The position numbers were made by a program, and so were the translations under genes. 64,000 bases of DNA, taken from contig CM035806.1 in the NCBI GenBank assembly GCA_020466095.1, positions 97,386,670 to 97,450,669 on the forward strand. Reading direction: 5' to 3'. The notes under the pieces are model-generated. The model ran no database searches. It was not told the DNA's origin and saw only the letters and a list, made by a program, of their open reading frames with translations. Positions 12,201 through 25,400 of the stretch are shown here, in pieces; positions within the stretch are counted from its first letter, which is position 1; every line of letters begins with the position of its first letter. This DNA is from Chlorops oryzae. Its lineage: Eukaryota > Arthropoda > Insecta > Diptera > Chloropidae.

Positions 12201-12930
12201 GGGGACCTTCTGGTCTAGAGCACGAAAATTTAGGGTATTTTCATGATTTTTTTTGGTATGAAGCCAAATAAAAAACGATTTTCTAAGTATGCAGGCTTAT
12301 TATAATCTTTATTGGCAAAAAATAAAATATGTTGTTGTAATTTTTTTTTTTTTTTTTGGTATTTTAAAAATGGCGTTGAAGTGGACCCTCTTTGAAAAAG
12401 TACCTCCGTGGTGTGAAAGATTTTGGCAGTTCTGATAATCGGAAAAAAAACAAAAATATGTTATTAATCAGAATGAATGCGGCTATGGCAGGAACTAGAA
12501 TAAAAGAAATTTTTTTTTTAAATTGACAAAATGGCGCAATTTTTTATTTCAACCATCAAAAACTCCCCTTTTTTTTGACCATTTTTTTGATGAAAAAATA
12601 TGAAGTTCTTGAAATAAAAATTCGATTCTAGTTCGGGCCATAGCCATTGATGTTATGAATAATATATAAAAATTCCAGACAAATCGGTTCGATGGTTTTT
12701 TTGTTTTCATTCACACCAGGTCAAAAAAAGTAGTTTTGAGATAAACGCGTTCAAAGTTGCTTTGATCAAGCGCGCTGCCTGCTGTCTCCACCTTCTAAAA
12801 AGGCTGTAGCAAAAGAAATATTGTCAATATATTCACGAAACTTTGCCAGCACATGCTTAAAAGTCTATTCTTCCGAAATATATAAAAAAAAAAATTAAAT
12901 TTTCAAAAAATTCTAGACCAGAAGGTCCCC
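12201..12930 (+). mobile_element. TTAA-flanked MITE, copy T1 (730 bp)
   Basis: Begins GGGGACCTTCTGGTCTAGA and ends with its inverse TCTAGACCAGAAGGTCCCC, flanked by TTAA at 12197-12200 and 12931-12934. TTAA duplication is the hallmark of piggyBac-type transposition, although the GGGG terminus is not the classic CCY start. It is non-coding. Copy T2, in opposite orientation, lies only 547 bp away. Confidence 0.8.
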
Positions 12931-12934
12931 TTAA

Positions 12935-13473
12935 CATGAAAATACAATTTTTTTATATTTTTAATTTCACTTTCAATATGCAACTTTTTTAAGTATAGCA
13001 AAATGTGGCAGCCCGCTTCTAAGTTTAGTGCTGAGAGCCAGAACTACAAAACTTAATCATCGCTTTCTATAAAGCTGTTTGGAATGCTCTCAATTCAAAT
13101 TGCATTGATTTTTGTGTCTCTGTAAATTCAATGATAAACAAGATTTTTCTTGTACTATTTATAGAATCGAAATCCAGATTAAAAAACAAAATTCTTAAGC
13201 AATCCAAAAAGCTAAGGTCGATGCATCCCAAAAAGGGTGAACTCGGCTTGCTAGTTTTCTGTGCCACGGCCAACCTTTTATACACGTGCAAGATCGTTTA
13301 ACCTTTCTGGGTTCAGCTTTCTGTTGAGAATCCGATCATTAATATCCGTTTGGCGAGGTATCATTCGTATTTCATCCTTTTTAAACAGTCCAGTTTTTTT
13401 ACTCCATATCATCTCTCTTTCGATATAGGCCTGTCCATATATTTAACATATTTCTAGATTTCATTTTTAAACT
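12935..13473. other. Spacer between inverted TTAA elements
   Basis: About 540 bp of AT-rich sequence with no convincing gene. A short minus-strand open frame at 13291-13067 has no recognisable motif. This spacer would form the loop if T1 and T2 pair. Confidence 0.4.
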
Positions 13474-13477
13474 TTAA

Positions 13478-14203
13478 GGGGACCTTCTGGTCTAGAATTT
13501 TTTGAAAATTGATTTTTTTTATTTTATATATTTCGGAAGAATAGACTTTTAAGAATATGCTGGCAAAGTTTCGTGAAGATATTGACAATATTTGTTTTGC
13601 TACAGCCGTTTTAGAAGGTGGAGACAGCAGGCAGCGCGCTTGATCAAAGCAACTTTGAACGCGTTTATCTCAAAACCACTTTTTTTGACCTGGTGTGAAT
13701 GAAAACAAAAAAACCATCGAACCGATTTGTCTGGAATTTTTATATATTATTCATAACATCAATGGCTATGGCCCGAACTAGAATCGAATTTTTATTTCAA
13801 GAACTTCATATTTTTTCATCAAAAAAATGGTAAAAAAAAGGGGAGTTTTTGATGGTTGAAATAAAAAATTGCGCCATTTTGTCAATTTAAAAAAAATTTT
13901 TTTATTCTAGTTCCTGCCATAGCCGCATTCATTCTGATTAATAACATATTTTTGTTTTTTTTTCCGATTATCAGAACTGCCAAAATCTTTCACACCACGG
14001 AGGTACTTTTTCAAAGAGGGTCCACTTCAACGCCATTTTTAAAATACGAAACAAACAAAAAATTACAACAATATTTTTTAGTTTTTGTCAATAAAGAATA
14101 TAACAAGCCTGCATACTTAGAAAATCGTTTTTTATTTGGCTTAATACCAAAAAAAAATCATGAAAATACCCTAAATTTTCGTGCTCTAGACCAGAAGGTC
14201 CCC
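13478..14203 (-). mobile_element. TTAA-flanked MITE, copy T2 (726 bp), inverted relative to T1
   Basis: Same family as T1 in the opposite orientation, with TTAA at 13474-13477 and 14204-14207. The arms share the full length, for example 'acctccgtggtgtgaaagattttggcagttctgataatcgg' near 12403 and its inverse near 13964-14004, with only minor differences (mostly in homopolymer runs). Confidence 0.8.
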
Positions 14204-14808
14204 TTAAAACAACAATTTACATAACTTCAAAGTTTGAGAGCATGCTGTGGGGCAATGGCATATTGACCTAATTGTTTTTGATTTTTCTTAACAATTCGAA
14301 CCTCGGTTTTTGGTATTTTTTTCCGCTCACGTGACACTGTGACACCGTGGGGCGTGTATATGAAACAAACTTGAATTCGTTTTTGGAAAAAAAAATTTAT
14401 TAAAAATTTCACATTGAACAAAGCAGATACAAACAATGAAGAGGAAAAGAAAGTGTGATGTGTATGTAGATTACAAAGTATTCTAAGCACTCCTTACAGT
14501 CGTGATACATTAGAACAGTAAAGCTTATTAATATTTTAACTGCATGATAACTAGTTTTAAGCAGGTTTCCACGTGATCCTCTCGCTTGGTAATTTTTTAT
14601 TGATTGAATAAAGCAAACAAAGCTCGTAAGCCTGGTTGGTTGAGCTTACAATTAAGATCAAAGACGATTAACGCACAGTTCTGGAACCCTTCTGGAAAGG
14701 ACAGTTTTAACACAATGCGAACGATCTATCAGCTTGATAGTTACGCTTTCCATGTTACCAATATATATGTCTATTTTTTTTTTTTTGCATATATATATTT
14801 TGGAGCAT

Positions 14809-15549
14809 CCCAGTAGTCAGTAGGTAGCCCCCGATATTTGTGACATGCCAAAGTGCCAGTCCTTGATGACTAGCCATTTCACCTACCACATGAACCTGAA
14901 AGAGTAGATAGGCCTCAGCTCACATTTCCCTATTCGCTGCGTATGATTGTTTTTGCTGTTGTCTGCTTTAACCTCGCATTCTGATCATTTGCCCGTCAAG
15001 CGTTCGATAGCTCAGTGGTTCAAACTGTGATTCGACAGCCGGGAGGTTCGGGGTTCAATCCCTGCGGCCGGCGAGAATTTTTTCTAATTTTTTTTTACTT
15101 TTTTTATAAATTAGAGTTTTTTTTTTTGTTCATAGTTCAGTTATTTTGGAAGACAAACATTTTCCCCTACATTTTTAAGGTTATATTATTTTTGGTTTTT
15201 AATGGTTCATTTTCAAGTAAACAATTTTTGGAGTGAAAAAATTCGTTAAATACATTTCCCAAAATCTGAGCAACGCTAAACTCAAGTGAGCATTTTGACC
15301 AAGAAATTAAATTCGTTCGTTTAGCGTAATGGTTAAGGCGTTCGCCCAGCGATCTGGCGGTCAGCGGTCCTGCCCTTTTTCGCTAGCGAAATGACTGGTT
15401 AAAGGTGGCGCATAAAAGGACGACCTGTCCCCGGCAATGAGATCGTAATGTTAAATTCGCCAGCGTCTTGGATAGGAAAGGGACCGATCCCCGACACCCA
15501 GTGACTAGTGAAATCGCATAGTGTTGTGGTGGCTCCGCTGACTACTGGG
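14809..15549 (+). mobile_element. TIR element B1 carrying two tRNA-like modules (741 bp)
   Basis: Terminal repeats CCCAGTAGTCAG (14809-14820) and CTGACTACTGGG (15538-15549). Inside are a tRNA-like module (15001-15075) with A-box TAGCTCAGTGG and B-box-like GGGTTCAATCC, and a second module (15315-15370) with A-box TAGCGTAATGG whose B-box has been deleted. Further copies are at 42140-~43070 and 63626 to the window end. It is neither a normal SINE (it has TIRs) nor a known MITE I can name. Confidence 0.6.
15001..15075 (+). other. tRNA-like Pol III module in element B1
   Basis: Contains TAGCTCAGTGG (A box) and GGGTTCAATCC (B-box position) at tRNA-like spacing. The acceptor stem does not close convincingly, so it is a tRNA-derived promoter relic rather than a functional tRNA gene. 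Confidence 0.55.
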
Positions 15550-15701
15550 ATATCCTGCTTGATAGTACTCATACTTTTGTGTGTAATCGCTTTCTTGCAT
15601 TTGAGATTAGTGGTTATAAGAAATAAGCTCCGAAGCTATGTATGTTAATGGTTTTACGCCTATTTTGTTTTTCCGAGAAATCAAAAGACCTATTAAAATC
15701 T

Positions 15702-16435
15702 TTAAAAATCGGAATACGGGATACTGCTATCGATAACATACGGGACTCGTGGTTTCATGTGAAAAGGACTGGATTTGCCGTTTGCAGTATGCCAGCCGCG
15801 TGGTGAGTTGTTATATGAGCTTCCATGCAAAATCCCTTGGGTATTGACTACTGGCGATTTTACATATGGCTGTTGTTGATAGCTGTATTCATGCTGAGTG
15901 GGGAGGTATTGAGGCTCTTGTTGTGGTAGTTGCTCTTGGGCCTGCGAGTGAAAAGGCGTTGGTGACGTATTTCGAATTTTCGTATTTACAGATGGCTGCA
16001 AATAACGCTGCTGCTGCGACGGGCTGTATGTTTGGTTATGAATTTCTCCGTCGTTCTCGGTTCCCTCAAATTTCGCTAGTTTCTGATACGGCAATGGCGA
16101 CGGGTTATAATTGACTTGGGTGAACTTTTGGGAGCTCGATGTTGTTACTTTTTTGTAGCCTGTCGGTGACAATAAGCTGCCTGTAACTGGAAACTGTTTG
16201 GGACCACTAGCAAAATCGTTTTTAAATATCGATTTGTTGGTGCTTGGAAAATTACTTCCCTGAGCCGAGGAGCTGTAGTAATTATCAATCAAATCTGCCT
16301 TTTTGTCAAAAGGCGATCCTGATGATACTGAAGAGTTCCAATTTTGCTGTTGTGAATAAGCACACGTTGGCTTTATGTTCACAGTTGGCGGTGGTGCATA
16401 ACTTTCCAAAGGTATTTCCTTGGGTATGTAAAGCT
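15702..16435 (-). CDS. Z-disc-like gene, alternative last exon B
   Basis: Acceptor ctctttccctttcag (AG 16437-16436), phase 1, giving E-LYIPKEIPLESYAPPPTVN, and ending RVPYVIDSSIPYSDF with TAA at 15704-15702. It is rich in Pro, Tyr, Gln and Ser, with an NSPRGWHTANGK motif near the end. It can follow exon 17839-17737 directly when exon A is skipped. Confidence 0.7.
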
Positions 16436-19400
16436 CTGAAAGGGAAAGAGAATCAGAAAGTTGGAAAGAATTATAAAGGCAACAAATAATAATGGAGAAA
16501 ACTAGCTCTTAGTGAATTGATGAAGTGCGCATGGCGTTAGTTATTGGGTAGTCCAGAATGCTATGTCTATTTAAACAACAACAAATTGAACACCCAAGAC
16601 CAGAGCAACTGTAAGTTTTCAATATACATAACATGTACGACGAGTCTTAGCAGCAAGGTAAACGAAAGAACGAATAACATGTTTTAAAGCAAATAGGATA
16701 AAGAGAATTTTTTGGGAAAAGGAGCACCACACAAAAGGTCACTTCACTTTAGCTTGCCTTTTTCGCTTTTATCGGAGTATTTTTCATCGTCGTCGTCAGT
16801 GTCAAAATCAACATTTATTGGCATAAAATGCGTGTCCTTAGTGATCTCTTGCACACTTGAAATGGCTTGTTGCTCAAAACTTTCAATCAAGTCACGTACA
16901 GCGACTTTTACATACTCGTTTTCTTCTTCGTTGGCTTCGATTTCTTGTCCAGAAACAGCAGGAGGAACTGGAGAAGTACTGAGTTCAGTGCTTGGAGATT
17001 CTTTTGAATGGTGCTGTTTTTGCTGCCATTTCCATGGGTGGGCAATTGAATTGCGTTTGTTTAGAAAACGTTCTTCTTTAACTTTCATCACTGCTAGCTC
17101 CTGCTGCAATCTTTCCAGTTCTTCTAACTGCTTCCGTACGTCAACACGAACATAACGCTGTTCCACACTTTCTTCGCTCAGGTTTTCTTGAACTTTATTT
17201 ATCGTAGTCTCTTTGGCTGGTTGCACGCTTTCTCTTCTCAGTGTTTCTTTAGGGGAAGTTTTTGGAGTTTCTTCTTTGGCGGATGGCTGTACTACACACG
17301 TTGCATTCAGTTTTTCCCTGGTTGTATTTATTGGAGTCTCGTATTTGGTGGGTTCCACCACAGCATGAGTGTATGGTTGTTCCAACATCGTTTCACATCC
17401 AACATCATTTGTGGTTACTGCGCTTACATTCCCATATCTTTCAAAATTGACTGTATGTGCTTCTTCAAAGCTTTTTGTATTATAACCTATAATTTCGAAA
17501 GTGGTTTCTTGATCTCTATCAAAATTGAACAGCGATGAGATTTCCGACTCATTCTGTACAAACTCATCGGGATGAAAATTTTTGTTAGAGGCCACTTCGT
17601 AATTAATGTCTTCAAGGCCTTTTAAGTAGTGAAAAGCAATGACAAAGCATAGGAAATGGTTTAAGTCTCTGAACGGTATATTAACATTTTATGAAGATGC
17701 ATTCGATAGTCCTTAAGATTGAATGGAAGAACATACCTTTGGGTAATGAGACCGCTGGACCTTTCCAGCCCTGTGGTAGACTCGGTTTGTAAGCTAGATC
17801 ACGTTGGGGATTATAAGAGCTTGCTTTTTGGGTTGGATGCTGAAAAATAACCATTAGAAATCATCTCAAAATCTTGATGCTCTCTGTATACATATATATG
17901 TATGTACATTAGGGTGGCCCTTATTTGGAAAAGTCAGATTTTCCAGCTGCCATAGTCTTAAAGTGCTGAAATGGGTCTAAAAATGATATATACGAAGTTT
18001 TATCGGGATTGATTAAGTTAAGGAGGTCGCTCATTGGTCTTGAAATCTGGAAAGTGATTTGTATGGGGGAAAACCTGGGTTGCGCTAGTTTCATCAAAAT
18101 TTTATACACAAGATATATGTACTTTTTCGATCCAGGCATGATCGACACTTTATAGATAAGAGACTACCCTATCTTTTAAGAGATATAAAACAACAAAATC
18201 AGTTAATATTGTGCGGAGCTGAGGCTACTCAAAGTCGAAAATATCGGGGGTCCTCGATATCTCGAATCCCGATAAAACTTCATATATATCACTTTTAGAC
18301 CCATTTCAACATTTTAAGACAATGGCACGTTGAATTTACGAACAAAAAATTTTCCCCATACATTGAGCGGCCACATTAATGTACATAAATATGTATATCA
18401 AAGTAAATTCAGTCGTTCGGTCTTACCTGTTGCTGCGTAAACTTTGGCGTTTCGTAGCTCAATGGACTAGCTTGGTAGCTCCTGCTATAGTCTGGCACTG
18501 TTGTTGGTGACGGCTGATAAGGTTTTTGTGTGGTGCTTTTCTCTTCGACAAATGCCGCGCTTGCCGATCCACACTCCAATGCCGCTTCCCACGGTGACTT
18601 GATAACCCTGAGGCCTGGTTTTGCGTACTTCTCCAATAATTGTTCTTGGTGCAAGTTCAGTTGAACACGATGCTTACCCGCGTCCGAGTATGCGGGCAAG
18701 AGATTCGGTGAAGTTGGAGGCTTGGGTGGTGGTGTTTGATATGAGTGGTTATCTGGAATACCGGACGGACTATGAGTGCTTGCTGTGGTTGCATCGACCA
18801 CCCAGTTTTCAGATTTTTTGCGACGCTTGGCGAAAAGCTCTGCACCTACATTATGAGATTAGTGTGCCGGCAGCGTTGGAGCAGCATTCGATGATGTGCC
18901 AAAGTGATAGAGCAATTTTTGCAGCAGATATTGGTCGACAGCAATTAAAAAGCGTAATTAGATTTTAATATAAATGAATGTGAAAAACGTATGTGTGTGT
19001 GTGTGTGTTGTGTGTGTGTGTGTTCAAATATTATTTAACGAAATAATGAAATCAGTAGTTTTATCTTAGGTATCGAAGGGTTAATTTTGAAAAAAGCTTT
19101 AACGAAATTCATCGGATCTTAGAAGGCATTTGAAACTACAAACTTAGGTACATACAGTAAAAATCGGATATAACGATGCCGCTTATAACGATTATCGGTT
19201 TTAGCGATGAACATTTTAGGTAAAGTTTGGTCCGCCATTCTAATTCTTCTTAATTTCTGTTACCGGATTTAGCGATTATCGGTTATAACGATGGATTTTT
19301 CTGGTCCCTTCGACATCGTTATAACAGATTTTTACTGTATTTCCAAATGAGAAAGAAAAAGAAATATATGTATATGTGCCTTGAAATATTGCCTCTTTGC

Positions 19401-22400
19401 TCGAACGATACGTATATAGTTGAACACTGACGGGTCCAAAATAGAAGATGGCAGCGTAGGGGCTGGGGTTGTCGGACCCAACTTCCAGAAAGCAGCTGCA
19501 ATGGGAAAAACATCATCCATTTTTCAGGCGGAGGTCCACGCCCTAGAGCTGTGTATTAGAGAATGCATACGAAGGAACACATCTGGTTCCAACATATGTA
19601 TTTTCTCTGATAGTCAAGCAGCTTTAAAATCCTTGATGGCATTCACAGTAAACTCAAAACAGGTTTATGAATGCTACAATCTTCTTCAGACTCTATCCAA
19701 GAGGAACAAAGTTACTCTTTTCTGGATACCAGGTCATGAGGGACATGAGGGCAATGAAAGGGCAGACTGCCTGGCCAAAAGGGCTGCGGCAAATTCCTTC
19801 ATAGGACCAGAACCCTTCTGCGGGGTTAATTTAAGCTTCAAAAACGACCTGATTAGAAAATCGGAGGAAAATAGCCTAAAGGACTACTGGAGAGCCCACA
19901 AAGGCATGCGGCAGGCCAATAGGCTAATAAATCTTAGGACTATCAGGCCGGAAACTATTCTTAACCTCAGTAGGAAAAATATTAAGATTTACACTGAGTT
20001 CTTAACAGGGCATTGTAAATTAAATTACCACCTGAAGAAGCTGGCGGTGGTAAACGAAGATATCTGTAGGCTATGCGGAGCTGAACAGGAAACAGCGGAG
20101 CATGTACTATGTATATGTCCAGCGGCGGCTAGGCGTAGACTTGTATGTCTAGGGGCAAGTACTTTGAGTCCCCAGGCCATCAGCCAATTTAGTCCCTTGG
20201 AAACACTGAGATTCATAAAAAGTCTCAATCTTTTCTAGGGAACATAGGCTGCACAAAAGATCTATCAGGTCGTGGTGCACTCATAGCCTTATAATAATAA
20301 TAATAATATAGTTGAATTTTCATCCTAGAACATTTTTTTATAAAATCTCCAGATGTTATTGTAGATACCTGCAATGTTTCCGTCAAAATAATTTCATTGA
20401 ACTTTTAAGATACCCTTCAAAAAGCTTCGAATGCCAATAAGGAATTTTTGGAAAATAGACCCATCACAATTATTTAAACTGTTTTTAGCCAATTGGGAGT
20501 CTTTGGGAGATTCTCTATGTTGACTTTAACTATAAAGTGTTAAAAATTCCTTTTTCCATATCTTTGATATATATTTTTGTTTTGTAAATCACTGGTTGTG
20601 TAGGTATAAGGACTTTTAAAATACTTAATTCATACCTCTACCCTTTTGCGTTTGAAGAGCAGTGACAAGTTCGGCGCATTTCTCGGGGGACAAAAGTCCA
20701 CTATCAATATTCAGTGAATCACGTTGCGAGTTATAATCCCTTACTTGCCCTCGTGGGTTCATCAGTAAGCGCAAAGGCACCTTTTCCAGTGGAGTATTTG
20801 CCGAGTTTGATGACAATTCATTGTTCATTTCGCTGTTTTCCTTATGCTGTTCCTCAACATACTCTTCATCTTGGGAGGTAACACCAGCTTTGGCATTTGG
20901 AATTTAGTAAGTTAGTTTTTTTTTATTGTATACAATAATTTTAATATAGGTTATTTTGGGAAGCCGAACTAACTTAGCTCACTTAAATTGAAACGAAACC
21001 GAATAGAAATGATATTGCAAATTTCGAAACAAATCAAAGAAAAATATGAATTTGATTCTGTATGGATTGAGACTAAACTTATATGTATATTTTTTTTTAA
21101 TTTGCAGCAGCACTGCGATTTGGCCGGAATTGAGTAGCGAAAGAAATTCTAAAATATACACGTAATTACCTGGCCCTTCATGTACCCACTTGACAGATCG
21201 TTTTTTACGATTGCTATACATTGACTGGCCCTTGGATTGATGGTTGCTTATGTCGCTGAGAGAGTGCGATATCCTGCGTGCTAGCGCAACTTGGTCCTCC
21301 ACGGTCGGGTGAAGATTAGGTGAGTAAAATGCCGAAGAAGCATAGAGCTTTCCTATGGAATATATTTTTGAAATTATTCGTTTTATATATGAAAGGATCG
21401 GTTTAAGCGCGTCGATAAGAAAAATGTTTCCTCCCAGTTGTAAAAAAAAAAAAAAAACGTAAAGGATCTGAGAAACTGAACGTTGTATTCAACGTAAATT
21501 GGGGTGCGGAGCTCAAATATTGCATCGGGTTTTAAACATTGGCTCTAGATTCGGGGATATGGACCAAAAACCGTTATTAAGGACATTGACCCACTTAGCA
21601 AGCTGTAACCGATTTTTTTTACGGCAATAAAAATTCAAAAGAATGCTCTTTTGAGAAATATAAACAGCTTGCTGCAGTTGTATTACTTAATTGGATTTTT
21701 GAATAGCTTCGATTAATTTTAACCAATTGTCAAAATCGATACATCATTTTGTTGGAAACTAATAGGCCGTTTACATATGGCGTTTTATTCGCGTTTTATC
21801 AACTTTGCCCGTTTTAGCACTAAAACAACTTAGATTTTTCCCGTTTTATCATAAAAAACTAAAACGAGAAACATTCCTGTTTTAATTTAAAACAAGTAGC
21901 TAAACAAGATAAATCCTGCTTATAACTGATAAAAATATCGAAATCCGAGTGTCATCACTATAAAAATGCAAAACATATGGTCATTGAAATTTCTAATTTA
22001 AAAATTGTGAGATTGTTTCCACAACCAATCTAGAAAATGAATGCAATTTCAATAATTGCTTCTTTTCTTATTTACAATATTCACTCATATTTTACGCGTT
22101 GAGCAAACAAAATATAACCACAAAATTACAAAACGACATCCGTATATGTAAACACCCCGTTTTGACTTGGTCGTTTTAGCTTAAACGAGTAGCGCTAAAA
22201 CGTATATGTTAGTGCCCTATAAATGTATTTTCTTAAATTATGCCAATGTGAAGGCCTTGTAGTGGAACGAATTGGAATAAAATGGCCTCAAAGTTGAAAA
22301 ATTTGGAAAAAGCTCAAACACATTTCTCTTTCATTGGAAAAAATAATGGGGTTTGGTCATATATATTGTCCCAGTAGGAGGGGTTTGGCTGTCATTTCGT

Positions 22401-25400
22401 ATAAAATATTGAAAATGAAGGAAGTTTTATATGGGAGCCACCTTAAGGAGAGGAGATAGAGGGGGTAGGTTTGTTGCGAGAAAATGTTTGAGGTATAAAA
22501 ATAATGGGGTCGGTCATACATTTGAGTCCTTTAGAGGCAACTATTTAGGACAGTGGGGCGAAAATGTATACAAATGTAACTTTTGTATGGTAGCCCCCTT
22601 GAGGAGGGAAAATAGGGGGTAGGTATAATGCGAGAAAATGTTTGGGTTAAAAAAGTAATGGGGGTCGATCATACTCTACATCCCCGTAGAGGTGACTTCT
22701 GAGGAGTTAAGGGCTTTTTTGGCCAGTTTACCAAACTTCAGGCTCAACTCGGCACGGGTTAATATCATCTGAAGGCATTAAAATTTTGCATGTGAGTATA
22801 ATATGGTAGTAGTAAAAAAAATGAGGGTGTATGCGTTCTCGAATTCGAAAAAAAAAATAAGGGACACTCTAATGTTCATTCGATATCGATATTTCTGAGT
22901 ATTAAAGTTTTCAGCCCATCCGTAGCTTAAATGTTCTTCGAATAACTTTGATTACCCAACAGTAACTTACGGTTTTTGGGTATTATTTCCTCTGCATCTG
23001 TTGCTGGTGTGAAGATTTTTTGAAGATCAACCTGCTTTGATACATTGGAAGACTCCTGGTTGGAAAATGAGAGATAGAAAAGAAATTCATTTGAGATATT
23101 GAGTTTTCAATATATTTTACTATACCACAGAATGCGTATTTTTTTAATCTCAAGCCCTTTAAATTAGGTACATTGCAAGCCCTAATATGACCAGATCAGT
23201 AGAAAAATGAAAAAGATATTTGAACCCTAACAAATCTTAATCATTGCATGTCAATATTTAAGGCGAAGATTTCCAATTAGTTTCAAGTATTTTCGTGTGA
23301 AATTTTGTCCGAACTGTGTTGCATGATAAGCATGAATTCACTATATCTTTCTGATATCGTGGTTATGTATAATTTGATATCATGGCATATGATTTTGGAA
23401 TATAAATTTTTTTTTGCAATACAATATTTTAAAGAAAACACACGATTTTCATCATCAAAATTTTTCGATGCATACTTTTAGGGGACTCTATTTGAAGAGA
23501 CTGCATACCAAACTTCGAAGGCACGGGTTTTCTTAATCCAATCCTATTAATATTTAATATTTAAGCTAATAGAAACATTTAGAAGAAAAAAATGTAGGGC
23601 ATGCATTTCGATTTTTGAGAGAATAAAATTCTCGCTTATACGAGTATCTTGGCACACCCTAATATCCAATCCATGCCACGAACTTATTTGCATATGTTTT
23701 AACGTATATGCCACAATGTGCCGATATTGAAAAAGGGTTCTGTCGAAGTGATTAAGATTTCTGGGGAGGTTTGTTTTGATGTAAAGTTGGCTCCTCAACA
23801 GAACATTTTTGAAAATTCCAAGACACGCTTAGTGTTTAGTGTCATGTGCTGCTTACAAAAAGGACAATAATTCAATCGGTAAAATTTTCTCAACGTTCAC
23901 ATCCTTTTCTCTCAAAAAATATAGTCCCCCAAAAACCAATTTTTCTTAAGGGACAGGTGTGATGTGGTTTGTGTGGAGGTACCCTTTACAATGGACCGAT
24001 TAATCTATAATAGCAGCTTAAGAAATTTCATTTTTTCGAGAAAGCTTTTTGGATTTTTAAATGTGCTAATCCTGTCAAGTTAAGTATGTGCCGCCTCGAG
24101 AAAAAAAAAAAAAAAATTTACGTATTTTTTATGTAGATACATATGGCAAAGATTTTGCCATAGATAAGAGAGAGAAATATTGAACACGTTATGAGATATA
24201 GCTATAATCTAACTAAACCAACTATAGGGAATTGCTATACTCACAGAGCACTTTCAGAAACTGCAGTCAATTTTTTTTGGCAACATTCGATGACCTCAAA
24301 AATGTGTCTTATCCGTAAAAGTTTTTTGTAAACATTGTTTCGATATATATGTTAATAAGAAAAGTGCGTTTAGAACTTGTGAAAATATGAAAATTAATTG
24401 TTTGTAAAAAAGTGTTATTTATGCAAAAAAAAACGTATCGCAACAAGTGTTTGTTTCGTGCCAAAATCTGGCGTGGCAATTTCATAATCATGCCCATTTT
24501 TACTGAGTCTCTTTGACAATGAGGGGAAGTTTCGTCCCTGATTTGATGCCCCAAAAAGTAGCCTCATGAACCTGTTGTACGAAATTCTGTCTAGAGCAGT
24601 GATCGGCAAATTTAAATTGCTTCTTTTCTTATTTACAATATTCACTCATATTTTACGCGTTGAGCAAACAAAATATAACCACAAAATTACAAAACGACAT
24701 CCGTATATGTAAACACCCCGTTTTGACTTGGTCGTTTTAGCTTAAACGAGTAGCGCTAAAACGTATATGTTAGTGCCCTATAAATGTATTTTCTTAAATT
24801 ATGCCAATGTGAAGGCCTTGTAGTGGAACGAATTGGAATAAAATGGCCTCAAAGTTGAAAAATTTGGAAAAAGCTCAAACACATTTCTCTTTCATTGGAA
24901 AAAATAATGGGGTTTGGTCATATATATTGTCCCAGTAGGAGGGGTTTGGCTGTCATTTCGTATAAAATATTGAAAATGAAGGAAGTTTTATATGGGAGCC
25001 ACCTTAAGGAGAGGAGATAGAGGGGGTAGGTTTGTTGCGAGAAAATGTTTGAGGTATAAAAATAATGGGGTCGATCATACATTTGAGTCCTTTAGAGGCA
25101 ACTATTTAGGACAGTGGGGCGAAAATGTATACAAATATAACTTTTGTATGGGAGCCCCCTTGAGGAGGGGAAATAGGGGGTAGGTATAATGCGAGAAAAT
25201 GTTTGGGTTAAAAAAAATATTGGGGGTTGATCACACTCTACATCCCCGTAGAGGTGACTTCTGAGGAGTTATGGGCTTTTTTGGCCAGTTTACCAAAGTT
25301 CAGGCTCAACTCGGCACGGGTTAATATCATCTGAAGGCATTAAAATTTTGCATGTGAGTATAATATGGTAGTAGTAAAAAAAATGAGGGTGTATGCGTTC

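Noticed and set aside
16435..17618. Splicing from exon 17618-16744 into exon 16435-15702
   Set aside because: No good donor with phase 1 was found before the stop; the only candidates (TAC|GTGACT, CTAAA|GTGAAG) are weak or in the wrong phase.
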